From positions 186,001 to 250,000 of the forward strand of contig JAIUPC010000017.1 in NCBI GenBank assembly GCA_020161655.1: 64,000 bases of DNA. Direction: 5' to 3'. The notes below the pieces were generated by a model. That model searched no databases and was not told the origin of the DNA. It saw only the letters and a list, made by a program, of their open reading frames with translations. The translations under genes were made by a program, and so were the position numbers. Each line of letters opens with the position of its first letter. Within the stretch, counting starts at the first letter, position 1. This stretch comes from Pseudomonadota bacterium. Its GTDB lineage: Bacteria; Pseudomonadota; Alphaproteobacteria; Rhodobacterales; Rhodobacteraceae. Positions 26,080-33,959 of the stretch are shown here, one piece after another.

Positions 26080-27468
26080 ATGACCCAGACCTGCCCCTCG
26101 GGCGCGACCCTTGCCGAAGCCGAGGAATTCCTCGCCGAACATCCCGAGATTGAAGCGGTGGATATCGTGCTGCACGATTCCAACGGCATCGGCCGCGGCA
26201 AGATCATCCGCCGCCATGAACTGCCGTCGCTCTACAAATCCGGGCGGCATATGCCGATCTCGATCCTCGGCCTCGATATCTGCGGCGAGGATGTGCATGA
26301 GACCGGCCTGATCTGGGATCAGGGTGACGGCGACCTGCGCGCCTGGCCCATTCCCGGCACGCTGAAGGCGCTCCACAACACCAACCCGCCGCGGGCCGAA
26401 GTCTTCATGTCGCTTTACGATCTTGACGGGGCGCCGATGACCTCGGACCCGCGCCATGCGCTTGCCCGTCAGGTGGCGGAGTTCGGCAAGCGCGGGCTGA
26501 AGCCGGCGGGTGCGTTCGAGCTTGAGTTCTTCCTGCTCGCCAAGGACCGTGGCCCCGATGGCAAGGTGCGCCCCGCTGCCGACGTGCTCGATGGACGCGA
26601 AAGCCACAAGACCGAGGTCTATTCCGTCGATCACCTTCACGGGATGCTGCCGCTTTTCTCCGATATCTACGCAGGCGCCGCGAAGGCCGGGATCACGGCG
26701 GAGACGATGATCTCCGAATACGCGCCGGGCCAGTATGAGCTGACGCTTCACTATCGCGAAGACGTGATGCAGGCCGCCGACGACCTGATCCGGCTGAAGC
26801 GGATCGTGCGGCAGCAGGCCCGCGCGCATGGCGTGGTGGCCTGTTTCATGGCCAAGCCGATCGCCGATTACGCCGGGTCGGGGATGCATTTCCACGTTTC
26901 CCTGATGAACGGCGAGGGCAAGAACGTCTTTGCCGAAGGTGCGGGGGAGGGCTGGAAGCCGGAGCTTCTCCACGCGCTTGGCGGTCTTCGCGCGACGATG
27001 GCGGAATCGATGCTGGTCTTCGCGCCCCATCTCAATTCCTGGCGCCGCTTCGCCAACCAGAGCTATGCGCCGGTTTCCACCAACTGGGGCGTGAATAACC
27101 GGTCGGTGGCGCTGCGCGTCCCGGCGGGCGAGGTCCGCGCGAGGCGGATCGAACACCGGCCTTCGGGCGTCGATGCCAACCCCTACCTTGTCGCGGCGAC
27201 GGTGCTGGCAGGCATTCTCCACGGTCTCGACCAGAAGATCGACCCCGGCCCGGAGACCACCGGCAACGGTTATGAGGATGATGGCGCCTCGAACATGCCG
27301 CGCGACTGGGGTGCGGCCATCGCTGCCGCCCGTCAGTCGGAGTTCCTGAAGAAGGCGCTTGGTGGCGACATGCACCGCACCTTTACCGAGGTGAAGGCGG
27401 CGGAGTTGGCGCGGGTGGCGCGGACGATCTCCGACGTGGATTTCGATCTTTACCTGCATACGGTCTGA
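26080..27468 (+). CDS. Glutamine synthetase family protein (gamma-glutamylpolyamine synthetase-like)
   Basis: A 462-residue protein of the type I glutamine synthetase fold. Metal and substrate motifs are AFELEFFL, ISEYAPGQYELTLHY, GSGMHFHVSL, NNRSVALRVP and RIEHRPSGVDANPYL. The tyrosine adenylylation loop of housekeeping GlnA is not evident, and the N-terminus is short, as in PuuA/GlnT relatives that glutamylate putrescine or other amines. Pairing with an aminotransferase, and the operator it shares with a PotF-type transporter, support amine catabolism over ammonium assimilation. Confidence 0.85.
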   Translation: MTQTCPSGATLAEAEEFLAEHPEIEAVDIVLHDSNGIGRGKIIRRHELPSLYKSGRHMPISILGLDICGEDVHETGLIWDQGDGDLRAWPIPGTLKALHNTNPPRAEVFMSLYDLDGAPMTSDPRHALARQVAEFGKRGLKPAGAFELEFFLLAKDRGPDGKVRPAADVLDGRESHKTEVYSVDHLHGMLPLFSDIYAGAAKAGITAETMISEYAPGQYELTLHYREDVMQAADDLIRLKRIVRQQARAHGVVACFMAKPIADYAGSGMHFHVSLMNGEGKNVFAEGAGEGWKPELLHALGGLRATMAESMLVFAPHLNSWRRFANQSYAPVSTNWGVNNRSVALRVPAGEVRARRIEHRPSGVDANPYLVAATVLAGILHGLDQKIDPGPETTGNGYEDDGASNMPRDWGAAIAAARQSEFLKKALGGDMHRTFTEVKAAELARVARTISDVDFDLYLHTV

Positions 27469-27544
27469 CGAAATCCGCCAGCCCCGCGGCCTTTGCGCCG
27501 GCTGGCGGATTTTCGCGCGCCGCAGCCAAGGCGGCCGAAACTTC

Positions 27545-27569
27545 GGAACCGCTCCGGGTCTCTGACGTT
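27545..27569 (+). promoter_or_regulatory. EcfG-type promoter of the PRC-barrel gene
   Basis: GGAAC at 27545-27549 and CGTT at 27566-27569, separated by 16 bases, match the sigma-EcfG consensus of alphaproteobacteria exactly. The start codon of the PRC-barrel gene follows 53 bp downstream. It is one of seven such matches in the next 9 kb, next to the ecfG/nepR/phyR genes themselves. Confidence 0.75.
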
Positions 27570-27622
27570 GGTTTCCCATGCGCGAAAACGCGCTTTGAAC
27601 CCGACAATCAGGAGACACCAAG

Positions 27623-28528
27623 GTGAAAAAGCTCATGCTTTCCACTGCGCTTGCCGGCGCGCTCGTCATACCCGCTATGGTTGCGCCCGCTGTCGCGCAG
27701 GATGTATTCCTTGCCACGCCCGGCGAGGGCGATGTCAGGGCCAGCGAGTTCATCGGCAAGCGGCTTTATGCCGCCGAGGCTGCCGCCGAGATGGACGAAT
27801 ATCAGGGCGTCCAGCCCGACTGGCAGGATATCGGCGAGGTCAACGATGTGCTTCTTGGCCGCGATGGTACGGTCGATGCCGTGCTTGTCGACATTGGCGG
27901 TTTCCTCGGGATGGGGGAACATCAGGTCGCGGTCGACATGGGCCAGATCAAGTTCGTCTCGGACAGCGCCACGGCGGATGATCCGGGCGATTATTTCCTG
28001 GTGATGACCGCGACCAAGGCCGACCTTGAGGCCGCGCCGATGTTCGAAAGCGCGGAAATGACAGCCCCGGCGACGGAAGCGGCGCCGGCTGAAACCGCCG
28101 AGGCGCCAGCGGCGACCGAAACCGCGCCTGCCGATGCGGAGGCGACGACGGAAACCGCCGAAGCGCCTGCGGCCACGGAAACCGCGCCAGCGGGCACCGA
28201 TCCGACGGCTGTCGCCCCGGTCTCCGCGCGTGACGGCTTCGCTGTCGCGCCGCCGGAGCAGATCACTTCCGAGACGCTGACCGGGACGGCGGTCTATGAC
28301 GCCGCCGATGCCCATGTCGGCGAAATCTCGGAGCTGCTGATCGACGCGGACGGCAAGGTGACGGATGCGGTCGTCGATGTCGGCGGTTTCCTCGGCATCG
28401 GTGAAAAGCCGGTGGCCCTGCCGCTGAGCAACGTCGAGATCATGCACAGCGCCGACACCAACCAGCTCAGGGTCTTTGTGTCGATGACCAAGGAAGAGCT
28501 TGAGGCGATGCCGGCCTACGAAGGCTGA
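27623..28528 (+). CDS. Exported protein with two PRC-barrel domains
   Basis: A 301-residue protein with a Sec signal peptide (residues 1-25, AVA-QD cleavage site) and two PRC-barrel domains. The first spans about residues 38-145 (DIGGFLGMGEHQVAV) and the second about 215-298 (DVGGFLGIGEKPVAL). They are joined by an Ala/Glu/Thr/Pro-rich linker with a 39-bp DNA unit repeated at a 60-bp offset (28091-28189). PRC-barrel proteins of this type are common in stress-response loci of Rhodobacterales; the periplasmic function is unknown. An EcfG-type promoter precedes it and a strong terminator follows. Confidence 0.85.
   Translation: MKKLMLSTALAGALVIPAMVAPAVAQDVFLATPGEGDVRASEFIGKRLYAAEAAAEMDEYQGVQPDWQDIGEVNDVLLGRDGTVDAVLVDIGGFLGMGEHQVAVDMGQIKFVSDSATADDPGDYFLVMTATKADLEAAPMFESAEMTAPATEAAPAETAEAPAATETAPADAEATTETAEAPAATETAPAGTDPTAVAPVSARDGFAVAPPEQITSETLTGTAVYDAADAHVGEISELLIDADGKVTDAVVDVGGFLGIGEKPVALPLSNVEIMHSADTNQLRVFVSMTKEELEAMPAYEG
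28091..28189. repeat. Intragenic tandem-like repeat in the PRC-barrel linker
   Basis: A 39-base unit starting GAAACCGCCGA is present at 28091-28129 and 28151-28189 with a few synonymous differences. It encodes ETAEAPAATETAP twice. It likely arose by slippage and lengthens the flexible linker between the two PRC domains. Confidence 0.75.
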
Positions 28529-28554
28529 TAAAGGCCGGAAGCGGAACACTTGCA

Positions 28555-28580
28555 GGGGCCCGCCGCGTGCGGGCCCCTTT
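28555..28580 (+). terminator. Rho-independent terminator after the PRC-barrel gene
   Basis: The perfect nine-base stem GGGGCCCGC / GCGGGCCCC (28555-28563 and 28569-28577) has a five-base loop and is followed by TTTGT. It lies 26 bases after the stop codon. Confidence 0.85.
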
Positions 28581-28603
28581 GTCATTGGCGACACAAGAAA
28601 GCA

Positions 28604-28631
28604 AAACGGCCGCCCGAGGGGGCGGCCGTTT
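28604..28631 (-). terminator. Rho-independent terminator after the DUF1328 gene
   Basis: The stem AAACGGCCGCCC / GGGCGGCCGTTT (28604-28615 and 28620-28631) with a four-base loop is symmetrical, with A and T runs on both sides. It can stop transcription in both directions but most directly serves the minus-strand DUF1328 gene ending at 28654. Confidence 0.85.
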
Positions 28632-28653
28632 GATCTTGGCAAAGTCCATCCGA

Positions 28654-28827
28654 TCAGAGCGGCGGGCGGCCACGCACGGCGCGGGCGATCATCGCGATGA
28701 CGAAGAGGACGATGAAGATCAGGAACAGGATCTTGGCGATACCGGCAGAGGTGCCGGCGATGCCGCCAAAACCGAGAAGACCGGCGATGATTGCGATCAC
28801 CAGAAAGGTTAGTGCCCATCCTAGCAT
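28654..28827 (-). CDS. DUF1328 (YtjA-type) small membrane protein
   Basis: A 57-residue protein with two hydrophobic helices (about residues 2-24 and 30-47) separated by [14 protein letters not shown] and ending in a basic tail RAVRGRPPL. This is the DUF1328/YtjA layout. The start ATG at 28827 is preceded by AGGAGG. Longer frames upstream have no ribosome site. Members are often induced by stress, and an EcfG-type promoter on the same strand (28873-28898) supports that here. Confidence 0.88.
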   Translation of the reverse strand: MLGWALTFLVIAIIAGLLGFGGIAGTSAGIAKILFLIFIVLFVIAMIARAVRGRPPL

Positions 28828-28872
28828 TGGTTGCCTCCTTGTTGAGCTTGCGGCGCTTCCAGATGCATTTTC

Positions 28873-28898
28873 AACGCTGCGACTCCGTGGACGGTTCC
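28873..28898 (-). promoter_or_regulatory. EcfG-type promoter of the DUF1328 gene
   Basis: On the minus strand GGAAC (28894-28898) and CGTT (28873-28876) are separated by 17 bases. The DUF1328 start codon lies 46 bases downstream. Confidence 0.72.
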
Positions 28899-29028
28899 AC
28901 TGGTTCGGATCGCGTGATCTACCTTCCCTGGGGCTTGCGCGCGCCGGTATCATTGCAGCGGCGCGCAACGGCTTTCGCTTCTGGCCGGTTGCAGAAGCAC
29001 CGCCGGCGGCCTGTGACGGTCGCGGCAG

Positions 29029-29054
29029 GGAACAACGTTGCGCCGGGGTGCGTT
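29029..29054 (+). promoter_or_regulatory. EcfG-type promoter of the 29.2-30.8 kb operon
   Basis: GGAAC (29029-29033) and CGTT (29051-29054) are separated by 17 bases, about 100 bp before the first gene of a three-gene operon. The interval 28828-29156 holds this promoter and the divergent one for the DUF1328 gene, and nothing else that I can recognise. Confidence 0.72.
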
Positions 29055-29156
29055 TTTGTTGTGACGGCGGGGTCCAGATCAAGGACGCCCGCGCGGTTCG
29101 AGATGAAAATGCCGGGGCTGCCGGATGCAGCGCCGACCATCAAAGGAGAGTGCCCG

Positions 29157-29621
29157 ATGTCCGACCTGACCAAGCAAAAGGCCCGCGAGGCCGCCGAAGC
29201 GATCCGTGAAACCGGCAAGGCCGCGCTGAGCGAGGCGCGCGACACCGCCCAGGAAACCGCAAAGACAGTGCGGGAAACCGCCGGCGAAGCCGCCGGGGCG
29301 ATCCGCGACCGAGCGGGCGAAGCCGCGGACACGGTGCGGCGGAGTGCGGCCGACACTGGCGAAAAGGTCGCCTCGGTGATCCGTGACCGGGCCGAGAAGC
29401 AGGATGACGACAGCGTTCAGCGCCGCTTGCTGGAATCGGTCGCGGGCGGCATGGACAGCCTGTCGCACCGGGTGCGCGAGGGCAGCCTCAGCCAGCTTGT
29501 CGCCGATGCCGAAGGCTTCGCCCGGCGCAATCCTCTGCTTTTCGTCGCCGGAGCAGCGCTCGCCGGCTTTGCCATCGCGCGGATGACGCAAGGACGCAGT
29601 GACCACGACGAGGCGCTGTGA
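29157..29621 (+). CDS. Stress-type amphipathic protein with C-terminal membrane segment (YqjD-like)
   Basis: A 154-residue protein. Residues 1-80 form a long charged helix with repeated A(x)ETA / RDRAGEA heptad-like units, resembling ElaB/YqjD and apolipoprotein-like repeats. Residues 123-143 (PLLFVAGAALAGFAIARM) form one transmembrane helix. YqjD-type proteins tie ribosomes to the membrane in stationary phase; whether this one does is unknown. The ATG at 29157 follows AAAGGAGAG. It starts the operon behind an EcfG-type promoter. Confidence 0.75.
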   Translation: MSDLTKQKAREAAEAIRETGKAALSEARDTAQETAKTVRETAGEAAGAIRDRAGEAADTVRRSAADTGEKVASVIRDRAEKQDDDSVQRRLLESVAGGMDSLSHRVREGSLSQLVADAEGFARRNPLLFVAGAALAGFAIARMTQGRSDHDEAL

Positions 29622-30022
29622 TGGCGGACGAGGGCGGACGGCCATCGGTGGCAACGCTGGTTTCCGACGCGCTCGGGCACCTTATCGCGATCCTGCGCGG
29701 CGAGATCGCGCTGGCCAAGGCCGAGATGCGCGACACCGCCGCAAAGGCCGGCTCCGCCCTGGCGCTGATGGCCATTGCGGCGGTGCTGGGCGTCGTCGGG
29801 CTGAACACCCTTGCCGGGACTGCCATCCTCGCGCTGATCGCGATGGGCCTTTCGGAGGTTGTCGCTGCGCTCGTCGTTGGCCTTGCTGTCCTCGGCCTTG
29901 CGGCGATCCTGTTCTTCATGGCGCGCGACCGGCTTCAGGCCGTGGGGAAGGCGCCGGGGCGGGTGGCGGAGAACCTCAAGCGGAGCGCCTCTGCGGTGAA
30001 GGGAGGGACCACCGATGTCTGA
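29621..30022 (+). CDS. Phage-holin-like membrane protein (YqjE/DUF1469 type)
   Basis: A 133-residue protein with a cytosolic N-terminal helix (HLIAILRGEIALAKAEMRD) and two transmembrane helices (about residues 45-70 and 75-100), then a basic tail. This is the Phage_holin_3_6/YqjE layout usually found next to YqjD-like and DUF3618 genes. The ATG at 29621 shares one base with the preceding stop; a GTG three bases earlier is an alternative. It overlaps the next gene by eight bases. Confidence 0.8.
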   Translation: MADEGGRPSVATLVSDALGHLIAILRGEIALAKAEMRDTAAKAGSALALMAIAAVLGVVGLNTLAGTAILALIAMGLSEVVAALVVGLAVLGLAAILFFMARDRLQAVGKAPGRVAENLKRSASAVKGGTTDV

Positions 30023-30830
30023 CGACGAACGCAGCATTGCGGAAATCGAGGCGGATCTGGAGCGTGACCGGCAGGCGTTACAGGCGAACATTGCGGAACT
30101 GAAGGACCGGCTTAGCCCCGGCGGCATCGCCCGCGAAGCGCTAGGGGCCTTCGACACCGCGAAGCCTGGTGCCGTGGCGCTGGGCGCGCTCGGCTCGGTC
30201 GGTGGCGCGATCCGGTCGAACCCGATTGCCTCGCTGATCGCGGGGGCGGGTCTTGTCTGGCTCGCCGCCAAGCCTTCGGGGGGCGGGCGGCCGCTTCGCG
30301 CGGCGGCGCCGGCGAAATCCTCCGCCCTCGGCCAGACGGTCGCCGCTGCCGCGGCGATGGCGAATGTCGTCGCCGCGATGGAGCCGGAGGAGATCCGGGC
30401 CGTCGCGGCTGAGGTGGACCGCATCTACCGCGCCGGCGCGGCCCGGCTGCGCGAGATCGACGAAAGCGTGCGCAAGCGCGCCGGCGAGATCGCCGAGACC
30501 GTCAGCGACAAGTCGCAGGAGGTACGGGACATCGCCGCCGAGAAAGCGCGCGTCGCTGGTGACGTGGCCGCCGAGGTCAGGTCCCGGCTGGAGCATGGTG
30601 TCGAAGGCCTGTCCCAGGACGCCGCCGCCGCCCTGATCGCCGCTCGGGTGCGGGCCTACAAGGCCCGGCGCAAGGCGAGCCGGAAGGCGGTCGCTGCGCA
30701 TGACGATGTCGCAAGGCTTGTGGACCGGCATCCGGTTGCCATGGGCGGCGCCGCCGCCGCTGCCGGGGCGCTCCTCGCCGTCGCGCTTGGTGCTGCAAAG
30801 GGCGGCGGGGGCGGCAAGCGCGAGGGGTGA
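30015..30830 (+). CDS. DUF3618 domain protein
   Basis: A 271-residue protein. The N-terminal 45 residues (SIAEIEADLERDRQALQANI, then LKDRLSPG) match the DUF3618 helix. There is a hydrophobic segment near residues 70-88, a long helical region rich in Ala, Glu and Arg (residues 110-220), and a C-terminal Gly/Ala membrane helix. It closes the YqjD/YqjE/DUF3618 trio, which is usually membrane-associated and stress-related in alphaproteobacteria. The precise function is unknown. Confidence 0.8.
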   Translation: MSDDERSIAEIEADLERDRQALQANIAELKDRLSPGGIAREALGAFDTAKPGAVALGALGSVGGAIRSNPIASLIAGAGLVWLAAKPSGGGRPLRAAAPAKSSALGQTVAAAAAMANVVAAMEPEEIRAVAAEVDRIYRAGAARLREIDESVRKRAGEIAETVSDKSQEVRDIAAEKARVAGDVAAEVRSRLEHGVEGLSQDAAAALIAARVRAYKARRKASRKAVAAHDDVARLVDRHPVAMGGAAAAAGALLAVALGAAKGGGGGKREG

Positions 30831-30914
30831 AGCGGGCAGTTGGGGCGGGGTGAGCCTTGACGCCCGCCCCGCCATTGGCATGACCCGCGCGCTCCAACCG
30901 CCGATTGGCCGCAG

Positions 30915-30957
30915 CAAAAGAAAAGGGCGGCGGCCCACGTTCCGCGTGCCGCCGCCC
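30915..30957 (-). terminator. Rho-independent terminator after the csbD gene
   Basis: The stem GGGCGGCGGC (30925-30934) pairs with GCCGCCGCCC (30948-30957). On the minus strand it is followed by TTTTCTTTT (30915-30924), a clear U tract. It ends 17 bases past the CsbD stop codon. Confidence 0.88.
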
Positions 30958-30973
30958 CGATCAGTGCCTCGCT

Positions 30974-31171
30974 TCAGAGTCCGCGAGTCCAGCTGTCGAT
31001 TTCCTGTTCCGCCTTCTCCTTGGCATAGCCGTACTTGCGCTGGAGGAGGCCGACCATCTGGTCGTGCTTGCCTTCGATCCGGTCGAGATCGTCGTTGGTG
31101 AGCTCGCCCCATTTCTCCTTGGCGCGGCCCTTCATTTCCTTCCAGCTGCCGGCGATCTGATCCCAGTTCAT
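30974..31171 (-). CDS. CsbD family stress protein
   Basis: A 65-residue hydrophilic protein starting MNWDQIAGSWKEMKGRAKE, the CsbD signature, followed by WGELTNDDLDRIEGK and a YGYAKEKAEQEID helix. CsbD proteins are general-stress markers of unknown biochemical role. The ATG at 31171 is preceded by AAGGAG with a six-base spacer; a TTG two codons earlier is less likely. A matching EcfG-type promoter lies 34 bases upstream. Confidence 0.9.
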   Translation of the reverse strand: MNWDQIAGSWKEMKGRAKEKWGELTNDDLDRIEGKHDQMVGLLQRKYGYAKEKAEQEIDSWTRGL

Positions 31172-31204
31172 GCTCAACTCCTTCTTGGTTGGTTGTATGG
31201 AGAC

Positions 31205-31229
31205 AACGTTTTTCGGGGGTGGCTGTTCC
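31205..31229 (-). promoter_or_regulatory. EcfG-type promoter of the csbD-like gene
   Basis: On the minus strand GGAAC (31225-31229) and CGTT (31205-31208) are separated by 16 bases, just upstream of the CsbD start codon. Confidence 0.75.
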
Positions 31230-31300
31230 TGAAAAACCGATCACAACCTGCGTGAGATGCCGGTTTCGGCGCCAATCCGCCGCTTGCCTGGGGCAGGCGC

Positions 31301-33085
31301 CTATTCGGCGGCGTTGTCGATGGAAAGGCCGTTCTGGCGGGCCTCGGCCTCGGTCAGCGCGTGGAGCGGAAACGCCAGGCTGAGTCGATAGGAATTGGGG
31401 CCTTCCCGGCGGTCCAGCGTGCCGTTTAGCTGTCGCGCGAAAGCCTCGATTAGCTGGGTGCCAAGGCCGGACCCGTCGCTCACCTCGTCCGGCGCAGCGC
31501 CGCCGCCCGATGAATTTTCGACCACCAGTTGCGCCATGTCGCCGCCGGTCCGGCGGAAACTGACCCTGAGTTCCGATCCTGCGGCATTGTCGCCGGGATC
31601 GGCGTATTTCATCGCGTTGGTCATGGCTTCGGTCAGCAAAAGCGCAAGCGGCACTGCCTGATCCGGCGTCAGGTTCAGGTCGTCGAATTCCGTCCTTGCC
31701 TGAATGCGCCGTTCCGGGCCGGAGGCCATGCGGATGACCTGATGGACGATCTCGGGGAATAGTTCGTCGACGCGGATGTCGGCCATGCCCGAGGTCTGGT
31801 AGAGACCCTTGTGGATGGTGGCGAGGCTCATCACCCGGTCCTGCAGCCCCTTCATCAGCGACTTCGCCTCGGTGGATTTCGTCTTGCGCATCTGCATGCT
31901 CATGATCGAGGCGATGAGTTGCAGGTTGTTCTTCACCCGGTGATGCACTTCGCGGAGCAGAACCTCCTTCTGGTGCAGCGAATTCTCAAGCTCCGCCTCG
32001 TCATGCAGGATCGTCTCGGTCATCTGTTCGAAGGAATCCGAAACCTCGCGGATCTCAAGCGGCGCCCCGGCCATGTCGAGCTTGATGACCTCGCGGTTGC
32101 CGCCGGAAAAATGGGTGATCGCGCGGCGCAGGCGGCGGATATAGGTCGTCACCAGGTTTTCGGCGGCGAGCCAGGCGGCGACGAGGCAGGCGGCCCACAT
32201 CAGAAGCGGAAAGACGATGGCCGGAATGTTGCGGACGAAAGAGAAGGTATCGGCAGCGGCCGGCCAGCTTCCAAGCGCGAACATGTTCACGTCCGAAAGC
32301 TTGATGACCGAGAAGGACCGCGAGATGCCTGAAGTGTCGGGCGCGGTGAAGGTTTGCGATGCCCCGCCGGCCAGCGAGACAAGCGAACGGTCGCCGGGAA
32401 GCAGTTCCGTGGCGTCGCCATTATCGCGATTGGCCGCAAGGATGCGGCCTTCGTCGTCAAAGAGGATCAGCGCGAAGTTGTCCTTGCGCGTCGCCATCGT
32501 GGCCGCCGCGGCCGAAAGGCGGGAATGCGGCATGTTGACAAGTGTATGGCCGAGAAGCGCGCCATCCGCGCCCTTGACCGGGTGTAGGGCGGCGACGCCG
32601 GTTGGCATTCCGTCCTTGATCTGGTTCGCCGAAATGAGTGCTGCGTTGTCGCGCGGCGAAAGCTCGGCGATGCGGGAAAGGTTGACAGGAACCTCCATGA
32701 CGCGGTCGGAGGCGCAGGCGACGGTACCGTCCACGGCAACGAAAGCGGCATAGGAATAGATGCTTGAGGCGTTGACTGTGTCGCGCATGACGCGGTCGCA
32801 GGCAGCCCGGTCGCCGCCCCGTTCCGGCAAGAGGATCGGCACAACGGACGCAAGCACCTCCGAAGCACCCTGACCCTGCCGGATCAGCCGCAGTTCGGGC
32901 AGAAGTACCCGCAGCGTTTCACCCGCAAGCGCCGCTTCGGACCGCGCCCGCGCTTCCTCCATGAGCGAATGCGCCTGCAGGACGGCGAGAAGGCCGATGG
33001 GCAGCAGGGCCATCGACAGGACCAGCCCCAACCGGAACCCCAGCCTGTCGATGAAACGCTTGCTGCTGTCCCTGGCCTCGCTCAT
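31301..33085 (-). CDS. HisKA_2-type sensor histidine kinase of the general stress response
   Basis: A 594-residue membrane kinase. Transmembrane helices lie at about residues 18-38 and 285-307 and enclose a periplasmic sensor domain of roughly 245 residues. A HAMP-like linker follows, then the dimerisation/phosphoacceptor segment LREVHHRVKNNLQLIAS (His 381). The HATPase domain has LLTEAMTNAMKYA (N box) and GSGLGTQLIE. The HHRVKNN motif marks the HisKA_2/HWE kinases that phosphorylate PhyR. It overlaps the ecfG stop by four bases, so kinase, sigma factor and anti-sigma factor form one operon. Confidence 0.88.
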   Translation of the reverse strand: MSEARDSSKRFIDRLGFRLGLVLSMALLPIGLLAVLQAHSLMEEARARSEAALAGETLRVLLPELRLIRQGQGASEVLASVVPILLPERGGDRAACDRVMRDTVNASSIYSYAAFVAVDGTVACASDRVMEVPVNLSRIAELSPRDNAALISANQIKDGMPTGVAALHPVKGADGALLGHTLVNMPHSRLSAAAATMATRKDNFALILFDDEGRILAANRDNGDATELLPGDRSLVSLAGGASQTFTAPDTSGISRSFSVIKLSDVNMFALGSWPAAADTFSFVRNIPAIVFPLLMWAACLVAAWLAAENLVTTYIRRLRRAITHFSGGNREVIKLDMAGAPLEIREVSDSFEQMTETILHDEAELENSLHQKEVLLREVHHRVKNNLQLIASIMSMQMRKTKSTEAKSLMKGLQDRVMSLATIHKGLYQTSGMADIRVDELFPEIVHQVIRMASGPERRIQARTEFDDLNLTPDQAVPLALLLTEAMTNAMKYADPGDNAAGSELRVSFRRTGGDMAQLVVENSSGGGAAPDEVSDGSGLGTQLIEAFARQLNGTLDRREGPNSYRLSLAFPLHALTEAEARQNGLSIDNAAE

Positions 33086-33657
33086 GCCGCCTGAATTCCC
33101 GATCTGCTCAGGACCGCGCTGGTGACGCCGTCCACGCCCGAGAACATGCCTTCGCCGTCCTTGAGACCAAGAAGATCGGAGAGCTTCTGCCGGGCGCGGT
33201 TGGCGCGGCTTTTCACCGTGCCGACCGCAACCCCGGTCATTTCCGCCGCTTCCTCGTAGGAAAAGCCGGAGGCGCCGACGAGGATCAGGACCTCGCGTTG
33301 TTCGGGGGTGAGCTTGTCGAAGGCGGTGCGGAAATCCGCGAGCGCCAGCCGCCCGTCATGGGCCGGCTTCTCATAAAGCCCGGCTGTGTGGATGCCGTCG
33401 GGATCCGGAACCTCGCGCCTAGTCTTGCGCTTGGCCGAGAAAAAGGTGTTGCGCAGGATGGTGAAAAGCCATGCCCGCAGGTTCGAGCCGGGCGTGAACT
33501 TGTCGAAATTGCTCCAGGCCTTGACGATGGTGTCCTGCACCAGATCGTCGGCCTGCGTGGCATCGCGGGTGAGGCTGATCGCGAAGGCCCTGAGGGCCGG
33601 CAAATGCGTCGGCAGTTCCTCGCGCGGATCGGGTGCTGCGCCTTCCGTCCGGGTCAC
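33082..33657 (-). CDS. ecfG: EcfG-type RNA polymerase sigma factor
   Basis: A 191-residue ECF15 (EcfG) sigma factor. Region 2 contains LTRDATQADDLVQDTIVKAW and the -10 recognition helix near SNLRAWLFTILRN. Region 4 contains GFSYEEAAEMTGVAVGTVK, the helix-turn-helix for the -35 GGAAC element. It is the effector of the general stress response, held by NepR and released when phosphorylated PhyR captures NepR. It overlaps nepR and the kinase gene by four bases each. Confidence 0.93.
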   Translation of the reverse strand: MTRTEGAAPDPREELPTHLPALRAFAISLTRDATQADDLVQDTIVKAWSNFDKFTPGSNLRAWLFTILRNTFFSAKRKTRREVPDPDGIHTAGLYEKPAHDGRLALADFRTAFDKLTPEQREVLILVGASGFSYEEAAEMTGVAVGTVKSRANRARQKLSDLLGLKDGEGMFSGVDGVTSAVLSRSGIQAA

Positions 33658-33818
33658 TTGCCGGTTTCCTTCTTGCGCAATTCGTCCAGAAGCAGGCGAA
33701 AGCGGTCGGGGACCGTTTCTTCCAGCGCCTCTTCGTAAACCTTGCGCAGGTTTTCGTTTATCGCCGCCTCGATCGGTGACTGCGCCCGCTTGTCCCTGTC
33801 ACTTTCACTTTCCAACAT
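33654..33818 (-). CDS. nepR: NepR, anti-sigma factor
   Basis: About 54 residues. The conserved NepR core, AINENLRKVYEEALEETVPDRF followed by a basic tail LLDELRKKE, is intact. This core forms the two helices that grip EcfG or PhyR. The ATG at 33818 (MLESESD) is chosen; an in-frame TTG at 33851 would add 11 residues but has no better ribosome site. It is translationally coupled to ecfG and is the first gene after the bidirectional EcfG promoter. Confidence 0.9.
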   Translation of the reverse strand: MLESESDRDKRAQSPIEAAINENLRKVYEEALEETVPDRFRLLLDELRKKETGK

Positions 33819-33900
33819 CCCGCATACGCCCTTGTTTGTCTGCCCGACCAAGCCGCCATGACCTTCTTCGGGTATGGCTGCCGAACTCTTACATCAGTTC

Positions 33901-33932
33901 GGAACCAAACGCGTATCTTCCGCGTTGGTTCC
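33901..33932. promoter_or_regulatory. Interlocked divergent EcfG promoters between nepR and phyR
   Basis: On the plus strand GGAAC (33901-33905), 17 bases, then CGTT (33923-33926) points to phyR. On the minus strand GGAAC (33928-33932), 16 bases, then CGTT (33908-33911) points to nepR-ecfG-kinase. The two 25-26 bp promoters share 19 bp, and the whole forms a near palindrome. Both operons would be autoregulated, but two holoenzymes could not occupy the site together. Confidence 0.8.
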
Positions 33933-33959
33933 ACAGAAATTGAGATTGCGGGGACACAA

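Noticed and set aside
24808..27759. Minus-strand open frame of nearly 1000 codons opposite the aminotransferase and glutamine-synthetase-like genes
   Set aside because: Arg/His/Gly-rich composition and no motifs; both genes on the plus strand have full family signatures and ribosome sites.
28091..28189. CRISPR-like direct repeat
   Set aside because: Only two units, in frame in a protein linker and with synonymous changes; it is a coding repeat.
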